A stretch of 64,000 nucleotides of DNA from Cerrena zonata (GCA_038087015.1 JASBNA010000028.1:186001-250000), one strand, 5' to 3'. Positions 30,186-42,200 are shown, counted from the first letter of the stretch. The notes: generated by a model not told the origin, from the sequence alone. Numbers and translations: made by a program.

Positions 30186-32954
30186 CTACTCACTATCGTC
30201 ATCATGAATTTGGGCAGTTTCTCCTTGATGAACACCATCAGGTCTGTAAGATGAATCTCTCAAACTGCCCTTCCTAGTGAATTCAACCAATTTAGCCTTT
30301 TTACCTAATGAAGTATTAGAGAATCCGGCACCTGGATTCATGGTTTGAATATCACTGTTATTCATATTATTATTATTAGAACTAAGCAATGAATGAGATG
30401 ATGTATTGAGATTTTTCAATGGTGAGTTGGACAATGTTCTACTATCTGACATTGGAGTGGCCTCTGTGTTATTAGGCTGGAAATGAAACTCGTGAATATT
30501 GTCTTGTTGGTCAACGTGATCAGATGACCATTGATATTCACCCAAAGAATTTTGAGTATATTTAAATTGTTCTTGTAAACTGTTTTCTGAATTTTCATGA
30601 TTAAGGTAATTGGATGATGATGAGGATGATTGATATATTTGGGGGTTTGATCCCTCAAACTTAGCTAACAAATTACCACTGCTTGACTCCTCTCCCTGAT
30701 AAAGACTAGTGTTGTTGTCAGCAGTGAAAAATAATTCAGAATTATCCTGACTTACATCTTCATTTTTCTGAAATTTTGGTTCTGCAAAACTATGTTGATT
30801 TTCTTCCATCACACTATTTAAGTTAGATGATGGAGAACGTGAAAGTCTTGATTTTACTGGTGAACTATTATTGGTATGATTAAAGCTGACAATATTACCT
30901 TCGCTATCTAATCTTTGAAAATTCCCCAGTGATTGTTCCCTTCTCAATAACGCATTCAATGAATTATTACTCATAAATGCGGATGAAGCATTTGAATCCC
31001 TTATACTGTAGTTATCTTCCACAAGTCTAACTGAGAATAATTGTTCTGTGTTGACGGTACTTAATGAAGCAGTTGAGGCTCTCAAGTTCTTCGCAGCCAA
31101 TGCACCGATTGCTGCATCAGAATGATCGTTGGCTCTCCAAGATTTAATTGGTTTATCAGATGTATCAAAATAAGTCGATTTTTGGTCATCTTCATCGACG
31201 TGGGTCAAAGATGAAGAAGTACTATGAGCATCATCGATATCCTTATTTTTCTTTTTATCGTCAAGCTTCAAGACGTTTAGAGATGCCAAACGTTCAGCAT
31301 TCTCATCTTGATCATTTTTATCATAAGTAACTCCGAAACCAGGACCAGATAATTCAGGACTACCAAAGTCAGAATTAGCAGTAGTATCTTCGCTAGAATT
31401 ACCAGCTGCACCCGCTGCAGCTTCTTCTTCTTGCTCCTTTCTTTGTTTTCTTCTTCTTGCACAGCAGCAGCAGAAAATAAAAGCTGCAATTAATAAAAGA
31501 AGACATGGGACACCAACACCAAGTCCGATGGCTAGTTTCTTGCGCAAATCATTATTACTTTTATTTTTATTTGCAGAAATAACCGGGGATGATGAAGCAG
31601 ACGATGTGGAAGAAGCAGATGAGGTGGAAGATGTAGATGAAGAGGAGCTTGATTTATTTTTTTTGCTTATACCATCGATATTGAACAGTTTAGTTTCTGA
31701 ATCGTAGCTCGAGCTTGCCTTGACATTAACTTTCAAATCGTCAAAGTTCTTTGGTGTTTGACCGCTAAGAGTATGATTGGACAGATGATAATCCAACCAA
31801 TCAGCGTCATCATAGCTGACAGAAATTTTTGTAGAATTATAGTCAGTAAACCACGATTCAAGGAATTGATAATTGAAAAATTCACCTTTGGTAGCATTTA
31901 CATCAGGTAAGTCATCCAAAGTGAATACCGAACCAATTGCATCAAACAGATAAGGTAAGTCAACGGTGTTACCAAAAACATCTTCAACCACGATGGTGAA
32001 GTTATCAAAAGTTGATGAGTTGGGGAAATTACCGGTTAAAGTGAAATTATCTTGATTTAAAGAGATGTAATCAGGCAAGTCATTACCATAAACTTCCGAG
32101 ATATTATCACGATTAATGGTACTATTATCGAGGTAAACATCAGAAAGAACTGGGACATCTATATCGAAAAAGTCTCCTAAAGTACCATTGACTTTAATTG
32201 TTTCATTAAGGGAAGTACTCAATTGATGGGCCCCAACCACTAATTTAAAAATACCTTCAGCACCAGCATAATTCAAATAGTCGGTAGCGATAAAACTAAA
32301 ACCGTAGATTATTGATGGGGCGATTTTAGAAGTAACTGAAGGAACTGTACCTTTAAAAGTAAGAGTATCGCTGTCGAAAGAAATCCAACTAGGTAAAGAA
32401 CTTCTATCTTCTGAACGACCATAATAACCAACAATATCGCGAGAAGAGTCTGAATACAGTTGGAACACTGATTTTTCAAATTTAATATTAAAATTTTGAC
32501 CTGGACTAACAACAAGTCCATCATTACCATTTGTATCACCATATTTGGCAATTTGAGTAAACATCACATCATCAGATTTCAAATGGATTCCATGATCAGA
32601 ACTAACAATCATGCTATAGTCATTTGAAATGGATGAGCCATCCGAGGAATCTTTACCAGATAAAGTGATTTGAAAAGTACCTTCATTACTTGAAGAAGGT
32701 TTACCAGAAAAAGTTCTTGAATTAGAATCGAACTGAAGCCAACTTGGTAAGTTGGAAGCTTCATAAGATATTTCACCATTAGAGTTCGATTTATAAGTAG
32801 TATTTGCTAAAGTAAAAGAATAATCTTCATTAACTCTAGCAACATTTGGTAATTGTTCATTGAATGGGAAGCCAACGTAGGCTTCACCCACGATTAAAGC
32901 AGGAAGGTATATGAAAAGGAGTAAGAAAGTATGTAGATTCATAATTTCAATCAT
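30186..32954 (-). CDS. AXL2: Axl2, axial bud-site membrane protein
   Basis: 922 residues from ATG 32954, or 918 from ATG 32942. A signal peptide (HTFLLLFIYLPALIVGEA) precedes FPFNEQLPNVARVNEDYSF, then NLPSWLQFDSNSRTFSGKPSS, which closely follows yeast Axl2 (PPVARVNESF, DLPSWLSFDSSSRTFSGEPSS). Several dystroglycan/cadherin-like repeats, a Ser-rich stalk, one membrane helix (GVPCLLLLIAAFIFCCCC) and a long acidic cytosolic tail with KKAKLVEFT follow. Axl2 marks the bud neck for axial budding and binds Bud4 and septins. In-frame codons upstream to 33023 lack an ATG. MBF/SBF-type boxes lie upstream, in keeping with its late-G1 expression in S. cerevisiae. Confidence 0.92.
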   Translation of the reverse strand: MIEIMNLHTFLLLFIYLPALIVGEAYVGFPFNEQLPNVARVNEDYSFTLANTTYKSNSNGEISYEASNLPSWLQFDSNSRTFSGKPSSSNEGTFQITLSGKDSSDGSSISNDYSMIVSSDHGIHLKSDDVMFTQIAKYGDTNGNDGLVVSPGQNFNIKFEKSVFQLYSDSSRDIVGYYGRSEDRSSLPSWISFDSDTLTFKGTVPSVTSKIAPSIIYGFSFIATDYLNYAGAEGIFKLVVGAHQLSTSLNETIKVNGTLGDFFDIDVPVLSDVYLDNSTINRDNISEVYGNDLPDYISLNQDNFTLTGNFPNSSTFDNFTIVVEDVFGNTVDLPYLFDAIGSVFTLDDLPDVNATKGEFFNYQFLESWFTDYNSTKISVSYDDADWLDYHLSNHTLSGQTPKNFDDLKVNVKASSSYDSETKLFNIDGISKKNKSSSSSSTSSTSSASSTSSASSSPVISANKNKSNNDLRKKLAIGLGVGVPCLLLLIAAFIFCCCCARRRKQRKEQEEEAAAGAAGNSSEDTTANSDFGSPELSGPGFGVTYDKNDQDENAERLASLNVLKLDDKKKNKDIDDAHSTSSSLTHVDEDDQKSTYFDTSDKPIKSWRANDHSDAAIGALAAKNLRASTASLSTVNTEQLFSVRLVEDNYSIRDSNASSAFMSNNSLNALLRREQSLGNFQRLDSEGNIVSFNHTNNSSPVKSRLSRSPSSNLNSVMEENQHSFAEPKFQKNEDVSQDNSELFFTADNNTSLYQGEESSSGNLLAKFEGSNPQIYQSSSSSSNYLNHENSENSLQEQFKYTQNSLGEYQWSSDHVDQQDNIHEFHFQPNNTEATPMSDSRTLSNSPLKNLNTSSHSLLSSNNNNMNNSDIQTMNPGAGFSNTSLGKKAKLVEFTRKGSLRDSSYRPDGVHQGETAQIHDDDSE

Positions 32955-33979
32955 CGTTCTTTTTCCACTTGAGCTTCTTTGATTCTTAAGTATTGCTCGA
33001 AGGAAGAGCTTAATAAAGCACACGTTTGGTCTAATGAAACCTTTTTAATAAGAGTAATTGAAAGTTTTGATTAAAGAAGAAGAAGAAGTAATAACAAAAA
33101 AAAAAACTTTTGATAATCAATGAATAACCCATCTACAAATTACCTACACAACTGAAGACTTCTCAGACAAAAATAGCATACAAACACCTTTCAATCTCTC
33201 GCGGTTGCCAAATTCAAGTTTATCCAATGAATCAAAAGTTAAAAGGAGGTGAAATATACTTCTGTTTCGTAGTTACAACAACAAAATGCACCACTACAAT
33301 CGAGATGCGTCGAACACCCATGTACGAAGAGACGTGGACGTGTAACCTGGCATCGGGCACAATAAACAACTCTACAAACTCTCTGAAATATCCTGGCTCC
33401 ATGTCTTTGATTTGAAGTATTTGTTTATTTGTTTTGATGAAGAATCCCTTTGAAACCCCTGTCGCTAAAAAACGCGTTGCAACTATTTTTTTGTTTTTTT
33501 GCTGCAATTTTGCATCTTTATTTGTTAGTCGCGTTTCGTGTTGATAACTGGCAGCAGCTATCAATACTTGTTGCAAAGACCAGTTGCAAAGAAGGATTTT
33601 GAATGCAAATTTTAGTTTCGCTAGTGAAGACAATATTGGTTGACATCGTGAGAGATTGGCTTGACAACTCTGGGGACCTGAGCGATTGGTACGAGAGCCC
33701 AATTACAAATAAACATATGAAGTAGACCAGCACCTTGGAGTGCTTGAGTGTGGAATGACGGCCTTTGCCCGTAAAAATTCGGTGAAATAACATTAATTAC
33801 ATCTAGTCGTGTTCAAGCATATATCAGAGGTTATGTTTCTTTGCAAAGACTACGAGAGGCCATTGTCTTATCGCCAACGAAAGCCTGGTTTGACGCATAC
33901 TGGTGCCAATTTTTGGTTTGATTGCAAAATTCTCCATCTTACATTTGAATTTAAGTTCATTACGCCTTTTATTTTATAT
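32955..33979. other. AXL2 promoter region and FIT 3' flank
   Basis: A 1025-bp gap between two minus-strand genes. It holds ACGCGT at 33472 and TCGCGTTTCGTG at 33529. Overlapping open frames near 33230-33790 lack ATG starts or recognisable content, and I do not call a gene. Confidence 0.5.
33472..33540 (-). promoter_or_regulatory. MCB and SCB boxes upstream of AXL2
   Basis: ACGCGT at 33472-33477 is an MCB. TTTCGTG at 33534-33540 reads CACGAAA on the coding strand, the SCB core bound by Swi4-Swi6. They lie 520-590 bp before the AXL2 start, a plausible distance. Confidence 0.4.
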
Positions 33980-34939
33980 CTATTGACTTTGTAACCATCT
34001 TGGTAAGTAAAACACAACCAAGGCACCGAAATACCCAAACATCAACCCTACTGATTTCTCAGCACTCAGGTGGAAGTACATGTTGGTCATGAATAGCATA
34101 TACCACCATAACGAGATCAAAGAAACCACCCCGAAGTACGGGTGTTTCGAGATGAACTGGGAAATGCTGTTCTTGAATTGGGCTTGGTCATGTCTGACAA
34201 CCAGCATGATTTTTTTCAAATCCTTCCAGAATTCGCCAACCGGGTGGAAATACGGTGCTGCCTCAAAGAATAAGTACAATGAAGAGTGAACCAATAGGAA
34301 TACGTGCCCCGATGGATCGTGGCCTCCACTCCATTGGCCTTTCAAACGGCGACAGGTGTATGAAGTAACACCAGTAGATTCATAGATGGCACCAGACTCT
34401 TGTGGAGTGGTGCTCAATAAAGTGAAGATTTTGGTAACTCCCTTGAACGCTTTTAACTTATTCGAATCGATATTAGTACATTTACCTCCAGTCCATATGA
34501 AGATTTTATCCATGATTGGTAATCCAAAACACCACTGAGTGAAAAGAATCCACCATCCGGTAACGAGCAAATACCTAATACCCGCATTCTTCACTATTTG
34601 AATCTTATTGGTTTTGGATTGCTTAATTACAATCCCATAAAATATAAGAATTATAAGTGTAGTCCATCCCCAACCTTTTTTAACAAACCATTGATTCAAC
34701 AAGTTTCGTTTATCGTTATAGTAATTGAATACTTCTTCTTCCTGAGAAGTGTAATGAAGAATTCTTGCAACAATAAAGTTAAAAATGAACAGGACTATAA
34801 AAGCAACTTCAAGAATACTGAGACGTAATGTTCGCCTTATTCTCTCCGAATACTGATTCAAAACTTCAAAATGCTCCGCGTACTTATCAGAATTGCTCCT
34901 TCCGTCTTCACTTATCTTATCTTTTGCAATAGGAGCCAT
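33980..34939 (-). CDS. FIT-family ER lipid protein (Scs3/Yft2, FITM2-like)
   Basis: 319 residues with about six hydrophobic segments. The signature TCRRLKGQWSGGHDPSGHVFL, with conserved His residues, is the catalytic region of FIT proteins, acyl-CoA diphosphatases in the ER that support lipid-droplet budding. A second conserved His would be that of LVVRHDQAQF or nearby. Size lies between yeast Yft2 (274) and Scs3 (380), so I do not choose. The first ATG (34939) gives a hydrophilic start and a membrane helix from about residue 40. Confidence 0.85.
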   Translation of the reverse strand: MAPIAKDKISEDGRSNSDKYAEHFEVLNQYSERIRRTLRLSILEVAFIVLFIFNFIVARILHYTSQEEEVFNYYNDKRNLLNQWFVKKGWGWTTLIILIFYGIVIKQSKTNKIQIVKNAGIRYLLVTGWWILFTQWCFGLPIMDKIFIWTGGKCTNIDSNKLKAFKGVTKIFTLLSTTPQESGAIYESTGVTSYTCRRLKGQWSGGHDPSGHVFLLVHSSLYLFFEAAPYFHPVGEFWKDLKKIMLVVRHDQAQFKNSISQFISKHPYFGVVSLISLWWYMLFMTNMYFHLSAEKSVGLMFGYFGALVVFYLPRWLQSQ

Positions 34940-35270
34940 AATGGTGTATACTAATGATGATCCATACGTATAATCTACTTGTCATTTTGTTTTTCCATGT
35001 TTGCCTCTCTCAATCGCTCAAAAGCTAATGTTGGGTAGTGTGTCCGATTCAATAAAAATAGTTGCAAATAATCTAACATAAGCTTGCTCCGGTATGGTTT
35101 TGCTATAATACTTGAGTAGATGGCCACACCTAGACCTAGCGTATGGGTTGTTCTTCTGAAGTCCTTGTAAGGAGTTCTTATGTAGAGTTTTGTTTAATTT
35201 TGTGGATGTTTACTGAGTTTTCTCAATAAAATTGTGCTGTTTTGCAATCATTAGTTTGATAAATCGGACG
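34940..35270. other. FIT-gene promoter
   Basis: 331 bp between tandem minus-strand genes. No ORF or strong motif visible. Confidence 0.4.
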
Positions 35271-37568
35271 TTACAAGCGATTCAAAATGATCCTGTAAGG
35301 CGTTAGTAATTGAAATATCAAAGAGTTGAATACGTTGATACTCACTAATAACTCAGCTGGTATGATCCCACCGAATAGATTTTTCCTTTCCCGATCAGAA
35401 ATCAAGACAAACTCTTTCAAGTCCATTTGAGATAAAATATGCTTGGATTGGAAAAAATTAAAATCACATTGGTTCAAAAAGGACTCTTCATCAGACAATC
35501 CTCTCTTATTGAAGTCGCTCAAGTATACCTTTGGTTCTTGAAGGCAAACCCGTAGTATATCAGAGCTTATGGTAGAGACTTGAGTCAACCTGAGATGGAT
35601 ATTGAGGGTCGAACATAACACCGATAGCTGACTTCAATCGTCACGATTGGTCGCATACTTAAAGAAATCGAAAGCAGTATTGACCAAGACTATGAGCTTC
35701 ATGTACCTCCTCTTTAATGCCATTAACCGCTTTTTAATTAAAAATTCTCCGTTTAAACTTTTTTGTAATAACTCTAAACAACTTATCATAAATATTGCTG
35801 TTGTTTCATTCAAAATAAAATCAACATCTTTTTCGCCGGGGAATTTGATTTCCACCAAATCCATATAAAACCTTAGTTTCTCAATTAGACCATGATTTTT
35901 GAGTAGATAGTTAGCGTTGGTTAATATCATGGATTTAGGCATATTCGGGACCTTTTTTGCTTGTTTATCGAAAAGATGTTCGACTGAGAGGTCGACTGCC
36001 AGCTTTTCTTCTGGCTCTGCTTTGTCCATTAGTAAAGGTGTATCTACATCATCTTTGCTGAACAGAAACATCTCTAGGAACGGATACGTTGATGCCATGC
36101 TTTGTAGAATATTAGATGATTCCTTAGAGGATTTGGAATGCTTTTGGTCTTCCAAGGGTTCGATTTCATCGTCTACTACTTTTCGTTTTTTCACTTTTCT
36201 GGAAAGAATGATTTTGTCAATTTCGTCTTCCTGGTCCAAGCTTAGGTTGGGGATCAAAGCATCTGAATCTGGGATTGTTTCAGTTTTGTTGACCATAACC
36301 GAATCAAATTCGTGAGTAGAATTCAAACTCAATGGGCGTTCTGTTTCATATTTTGCAACCATACTTGAAGCTTCTTCTTGCACTTGGTTCGTTTTCTTTC
36401 CCATCTGCTCGAGATCACCAACTCTATCTCCTAAAAGAAATTCATCCAAATCTATCCTTTCAAAAACCAAATCTGGGGCTAAGGTACCGCTATCAATCTC
36501 CACAACATCTAACTCTTCCTTCAATACAGAATTGCCTTTAAAAGGAGTCCAATTTAAACTGATCAATTTGATATGAGAATAGTTCCATTCACTTGATATG
36601 ATCCTCGAGAGCCAGGACCCAGATGCATCATCATCAGAAAGTATTGTCTGAAAAGACTTCTCCTCAATTGAAGCCAATACAGGTGAGCGGACTTTGTAAT
36701 TAACGCTCTTATCCAGGAATTCTGGCAAGAGTAGATCAGTCTTAATTTGGTCGATGGTCTCTCGAGCAAACTTTGCTTTCAGTGAGTCAGGAGTAAGTTC
36801 CCACGTACCACAAGTATGTTCTTCGAAGAAGTTGTCAGCGTTATCCAAGCTATCTGAGAAAATAATGGAAGAATTAGGGACTAAAAATGGTTCAAAGGGT
36901 TTGTGGGGAATAGGTTCAAGCTCGACTTTTCTCTCTACTGCCTGGACAGCCAACTCTTCGAAATAGCTTCCAACATAGCTCTCAATATCCACATAATCTG
37001 CTAATTCAAACTTCTCTAGGATTAACTGGGATTCTTCTGGTTGGCGAATGTTTTCTCCGAAAGCAAATACAAGATCATCGTAGAAGAAGTCAAGTGTTCT
37101 CATACGACTTATCTTTCGAACTAAGTCCGGCTTTGGCATCTTATTTAATTGAACCAATGTCTTCTTAACTTCATGATCGACAGAAAGTGCTTCTTTGGTC
37201 AACGAAACCTTGGTCTGGTCAATTTGCTGAAAGCAAATTTCTGGTAGAGATACCGCCCAAGACCCTACTGACTCATTTTCCAAAAGATTCTCTAGCACCG
37301 CCTGATCTGAACCAGTAGAGCCAACTAGTAAGTCATCTAATTCAGCACTAAATTTAGCTTTGGCTGATGTTCTCTCTTCAAGTCGACTTGTCGAAACTCT
37401 AAGAATACCCGCTGGGGTACAGATTCTCTTTAGAAATTTTGCAGTGGCCTTATCGATAGACAAGCTCTCTTGAAAAGACTGCAAGGGTCCTTCCAAAGAA
37501 ACTAGTTTGTCGCTGACATTCCACGTCTCGTCAATATCCATGCTGCTGCTTCCAAGAGCGAAGAACAT
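35271..37568 (-). CDS. ZIP2: ZIP2/SHOC1-like meiotic XPF-fold protein with in-frame TGA
   Basis: From ATG 37568, 644 codons run to a TGA at 35636-35634. The same frame then continues for 120 codons to a stop at 35271. The end of the first part (LNETTAIFMISCLELLQKSL, then MALKRRYMKLIVLV) looks like the degenerate XPF nuclease fold. The second part (FLNQCDFNFFQSKHILSQMD, then FGGIIP) looks like the following helix-hairpin-helix. Together they resemble Zip2/SHOC1, the ZMM crossover factor that partners Spo16. The long N-terminal half is divergent. TGA falls where Trp (TGG) would fit (RDD-x-SQLSVLCSTLNIH). It may be a true nonsense mutation, an error or read-through. Codons upstream to 37676 lack ATG. 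Confidence 0.55.
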
Positions 37569-37715
37569 GTAGTTGAAAGAATTGGCTGTGAAATTAATGC
37601 TCTCTTTTTTTGAATGAAATTGACCTGAATCCAGACAAATATCTTTGAACGCTTTACAAGTATCTACAACTAGCAAATAGAGGAATCAATCGTATATTCA
37701 TTAAATTGGATTTCG

Positions 37716-38357
37716 CTAACCGTCAATTTCGATTGCATCGGAAGGATTACCACCCTCCGCTGACTGGGGATCTTCAGCAGCCGTACCGTTGTTGGTTTCT
37801 ACGGCACCTTCTTCGGTTTTGACTGTCTCAGGTGGCATGAAAGAGTTCGTATCGTCAAGTTTTACTTCTGGTTCGTGTGATTCAGATTTCTCCATTTTTA
37901 TGTCCGGTGATGGGTCAGATCCCTTTGGGTCGACATCATCTATCCTTACCTCTATGCCATTTGTTGCAAGCCCTTGGTCCTTCTGCTGCTGCTGGTCATG
38001 CTGTGATTGCTGTTGATTATTCGGAGTTGTGTTTGGGGACCCACTGGAAAAGATGTCGTCTGGGCTTTGCCATCTTTTGACCATATCGTTCATAAGAGAG
38101 TTCATGAAATCTGGATTGACTATGCTTCGTCTGAACTCCTCGCTTTGTAGCAACGTTAATATATGTAGACAGTTAGGATAAACAAGATATTTCGAGTACT
38201 TGGGTTCTTTCCAATAATTTAAGTAATTCAAATAATTTAGAAAACATTCGTTGGTAAGATAGTCATTTTGCGCCAAATAGTTCAAGTATTGTATATTGCC
38301 CAATGATTGAACAAACTCTAGCTCAATCTCCCATCTTGTGGGCAATTCTTCCTCCAT
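37716..38357 (-). CDS. SOH1: Mediator subunit Med31 (Soh1) with long acidic tail
   Basis: Residues 1-100 are the Med31 fold: [20 protein letters not shown], then [19 protein letters not shown] and [20 protein letters not shown], nearly invariant from yeast to man. Med31 sits in the Mediator middle module. The protein is 213 residues against 127 in S. cerevisiae. The extra tail is Gln-rich ([14 protein letters not shown]), then acidic, and looks disordered. Its stop lies 148 bp before the ZIP2-like start, and it faces away from DUO1 over 169 bp. Confidence 0.93.
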   Translation of the reverse strand: MEEELPTRWEIELEFVQSLGNIQYLNYLAQNDYLTNECFLNYLNYLNYWKEPKYSKYLVYPNCLHILTLLQSEEFRRSIVNPDFMNSLMNDMVKRWQSPDDIFSSGSPNTTPNNQQQSQHDQQQQKDQGLATNGIEVRIDDVDPKGSDPSPDIKMEKSESHEPEVKLDDTNSFMPPETVKTEEGAVETNNGTAAEDPQSAEGGNPSDAIEIDG

Positions 38358-38526
38358 GAAAGATATCTAAGTTAAAGAGTTTATAGATTAATTTTTCAGT
38401 TTCGACTTTTTTTTTTTTTTCTTTTTTGAATCTCGATTTTGAGGATTTCCAAAGTGCAAAATCAAAACATCAATACTTTGGAACATACTACTGATTAACT
38501 AAAGACTGGATATATTTAAATACACG

Positions 38527-39024
38527 ATGTCAGCGAACTCAGCCAAACGCCAATTGGCGCTAGAGAAAGAGTATCAGCAATTATTAAAAGTAAACGACAC
38601 CATGGATACCTTGATAAACACCATTCAAAAATCACAAGTTGATATAACCAAAACAAAAAACTCAGCAAACCATACTACGATTCTATTAGAGAAATGGATA
38701 CAGATATTATCACAGACAGAGTTCACCAATAAAGTTTTGAACAACCCGAAATGGGATGGAACGTTTGGGGTCAATGAGATATTGAATGACGAAGCACAAG
38801 ATATCAAGATAGAGGAGAAATTGAATGAAGAACAGTTATTGATAGACGAATTGAATCGATTAGAAAACGAGAATGACCATTTAACGAATACTCTCAGTGC
38901 AAAGGAGATACGGGAAAACGAATTACAACAAAGAAGAAATGATCTTGCTAGTAAGAGACAAAGAGAATTGGGACTAAGTGGAAGAAATGCAAAAGGCATA
39001 TCAAAGAGAAGACCTTTCAAATAG
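38527..39024 (+). CDS. DUO1: DASH/Dam1 complex subunit Duo1
   Basis: 165 residues. The N-terminal coiled region with LALEKEYQQLLKVNDTMDTL, then INTIQ and LLEKWIQILSQTEFTNKVL, is the Duo1 signature (coil ending in LLD.W..ILSQ). A second coiled coil and a basic tail (KRQRELGLSGRNAKGISKRR) follow. The Dam1/DASH ring couples kinetochores to microtubules in fungi. It is shorter than the S. cerevisiae protein (247), which has a longer C-terminal tail. Together with MHF1, this is the second kinetochore gene in the window. Confidence 0.85.
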   Translation: MSANSAKRQLALEKEYQQLLKVNDTMDTLINTIQKSQVDITKTKNSANHTTILLEKWIQILSQTEFTNKVLNNPKWDGTFGVNEILNDEAQDIKIEEKLNEEQLLIDELNRLENENDHLTNTLSAKEIRENELQQRRNDLASKRQRELGLSGRNAKGISKRRPFK

Positions 39025-39252
39025 ACTAAAGGGTGCTTTAAAGGTCGACAGAAAAACCAAATGCTAGAGCACCATAGACAAAAATAAGCATTTTAACCAT
39101 TCAAACCTTTCAGGTTAAAAGTATTACGAAACTTGCAAGTAATTTAATGAAATAAAATTTAATCTATATAAAAAACAACGTAAAAATAAAAAATATAAAC
39201 GTAGAGAATCATCAAAAGAATTGAAACACATTATGAGAAATTATTGAAAAAA

Positions 39253-42200
39253 TCATTTCAAAATACTGGTGATCAAATCACTTGCGTCAACTGAGTCACC
39301 TTCTTTGATCAAAACTTCACCAACTTTACCGGCAACTGGAGAACTGATAACCATTTCCATTTTCATTGCTGACAAAACAGCAATAGGGTCACCCTTTTTA
39401 ACTTCTTGGCCTTGTTTGACTCTGGTTTCGATAACAACACCAGCCATTGGGGCACCAACATCATTTGGTTGTTGAGCCTTAGGTCTAGTCTTAGTTTCAA
39501 TGGAAACAGTCTTATCATCAATGGTAACTGATCTCATTTCACCATTCAATTCAAAGAATACTTCACGAGTACCAGTTTGTTGACTGATTTCACCAATGGC
39601 TAATAATTTGATAATCAAGGTCTTACCTTGTTCAATGTCAACAACAATTTCCTCATTGATTTTAGCAGCCTTAAGGAAATGACGGGTTGGCAAAACTGAT
39701 AAGTCACCCCATTTATCAATAACCTTACGGAAATCTTCATAAACTTTAGGATACATGATGTAACTGGCAATATCGCAGTCTTCGATGGTAGCATTATGAT
39801 GACTTGAGTTATCACCATATCTTGAAGTTAATTCTTGTTTAACCAATTCAAAGTTGGTTGGTTCTAAAGTTAAACCAGGTCTCTTGTTCAATTTAGGACG
39901 TTTGTTACCCAACATATTAGTTCTTAAAGGTTCTGGGAAACCTCCGAAAGGAGTACCCATTAAACCTTCCATAAAATCTAATACAGAACCTGGGAAATCC
40001 AATTCACTAGCTAATTTAGTGACATCTTCTTCAGTTAAGTTATTAGAAACCATGAATTGAGCTAAATCACCAACAACTTTTGAAGTTGGAGTAACTTTAA
40101 CAACATCACCCAATAATTTGTTGGCAATCTTATATTTTTCTTTAGGTTAATAACCATTTTTCACCCAAACCTAATTGTTGAGCTTGGAATAATAAATTAG
40201 TTAATTGACCACCAGGAATTTCGTGTTGGTAAACTTCAGGATCTGGACCCTTCAAATCAGCTTCGAAACAAGAGTATAATAATCTCATTTGAGCCCAATA
40301 GTTATCTAATTCTCTAACTAATGATTCATCTAAGCCAGTTTCAACTTCACCTTCCAAAGAAGCCAAAATGGCACTAATTGAAGGTTGGGAGGTCATACCA
40401 GACATTGAATTGGAAGCAGCATCAACGACATCAGCACCGGCTTTAGCACAAGCAGTCATCGAAGCAACACCAGTACCAGCACTATCATGAGTATGGACAT
40501 GAATTGGTAAATCTGGATATTTTTCTCTAATTGAGCTAATCAAAATTTTAGCAGCTTTTGGTTTTAAAGTACCAGCCATATCTTTAATACCTAAGAAATG
40601 AGTACCCATCTTAACAATTTCATCAACAACATTCAAGTAGTATTCCAAGTTATATTTCTTACCTGGTTGTAACATATCACCAGAGTAACAAACGGTCGAT
40701 TCAACAACACCACCAGCCTTTTTAACAGCATCAATACCAACTTTCAATTGTTCTAAATCATTCAAAGCATCAAAGACTCTAAAGATATCAACACCGTTAT
40801 CTTTAGCTTGCTTAACAAAATGATCAATCGCATTGTCAGGTAAAGAAGAGTAAGCAACACCATTAGCACCTCTTAATAACATTTGGAAAGGAATATTTGG
40901 AACCAATTTACGTAATTTACGCAATCTAATCCAAGGATCTTCGTATAAGAATCTCATACAAACATCGAAAGTGGCACCACCCCAACATTCTAGAGAGAAA
41001 GCACCATTAAGAGCAAAAGCAGTACTTGGAGCGATGTTCAACAAATCAATGGTACGAACTCTAGTAGCTAATAAGGATTGATGAGCGTCTCTCCAAGTGG
41101 TATCAGTTAATAAGGTACCTTTAAAATGACGAACTTTTTGAGCAAATTTAACAGGACCCTCTTCCAACAAAACTTGTCTCCAACCACGAGGGATCAAAGA
41201 AGATTCATTGACATCAATTTTAATACCAGTTTTTGGATCATGTAAATCAGGGATTAAAGCTTCAGTGTCCAATTTAGGATCACCAACTTGACCTTTGATA
41301 GAGGAACCATTAACTACCAAATCACCCAAATAGTTCAATAATTTAGTAGCTCTATTTTGAGAACTGATCATTTGGAAAAGAGAAGGAGTGTCATCGATAA
41401 AAGTGGTCCAACAATCACCATTAATGAAAGTTTCATTAGTTAAAAGGGCTAATAAGAAAGGAATATTAGTTTTAACCCCTCTAATTCTGAATTCAATTAA
41501 AGCACGTAACATTTTTCTTCTTGCGATTTCATAAGTTGAACCTGAGCAGGAACATTTAACCAACATAGAATCATAATGAGGACTAATGATTGAACCAGCA
41601 AAACCATTACCACCATCTAATCTAACACCATTACCACCAGCCGATCTGTAAACTTCAATTTTACCGGTATCGGGTTGGAAACCTTTAGCCGGATCTTCGG
41701 TAGTAATTCTACATTGAATGGCAAAACCACGAGTAGAGATTTTATCTTGTAATAAACCTAATTGTTGTAAAGAAGCACCAGCGGCAATTTGGATTTGAGC
41801 AGCCACGATATCAACCCCGGTGATTTCTTCAGTGATGGTATGTTCCACTTGAATTCTTGGATTAATTTCAATGAAATAATGACGATTTTGTTCATCAACC
41901 AAAAATTCAGCAGTACCAGCATTTCTATAATTAGCCAGTTTAGCTAATTTAACTGCATCAGTTAAGATTGAGTCACGAACTGATTTTGGTAAAGATTTGG
42001 CAGGAGCCATTTCCACCACTTTTTGATGTCTTCTTTGAACCGAACAATCACGTTCAAATAAGTGGATAACGTTACCATAACCATCAGCCAATAATTGGAC
42101 TTCGATATGTTTTGGTCTATCCAAGAATCTTTCGATAAAACAAGTACCATTACCAAAAGAGGTTTTAGCTTCGGAAACTGCACGAGTGAACGCATCTTCA

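Noticed and set aside
33232..33793. Overlapping frames of 91 and 156 codons in the AXL2 upstream region
   Set aside because: The 156-codon frame has no ATG until well inside it, neither resembles a known protein, and they overlap each other.
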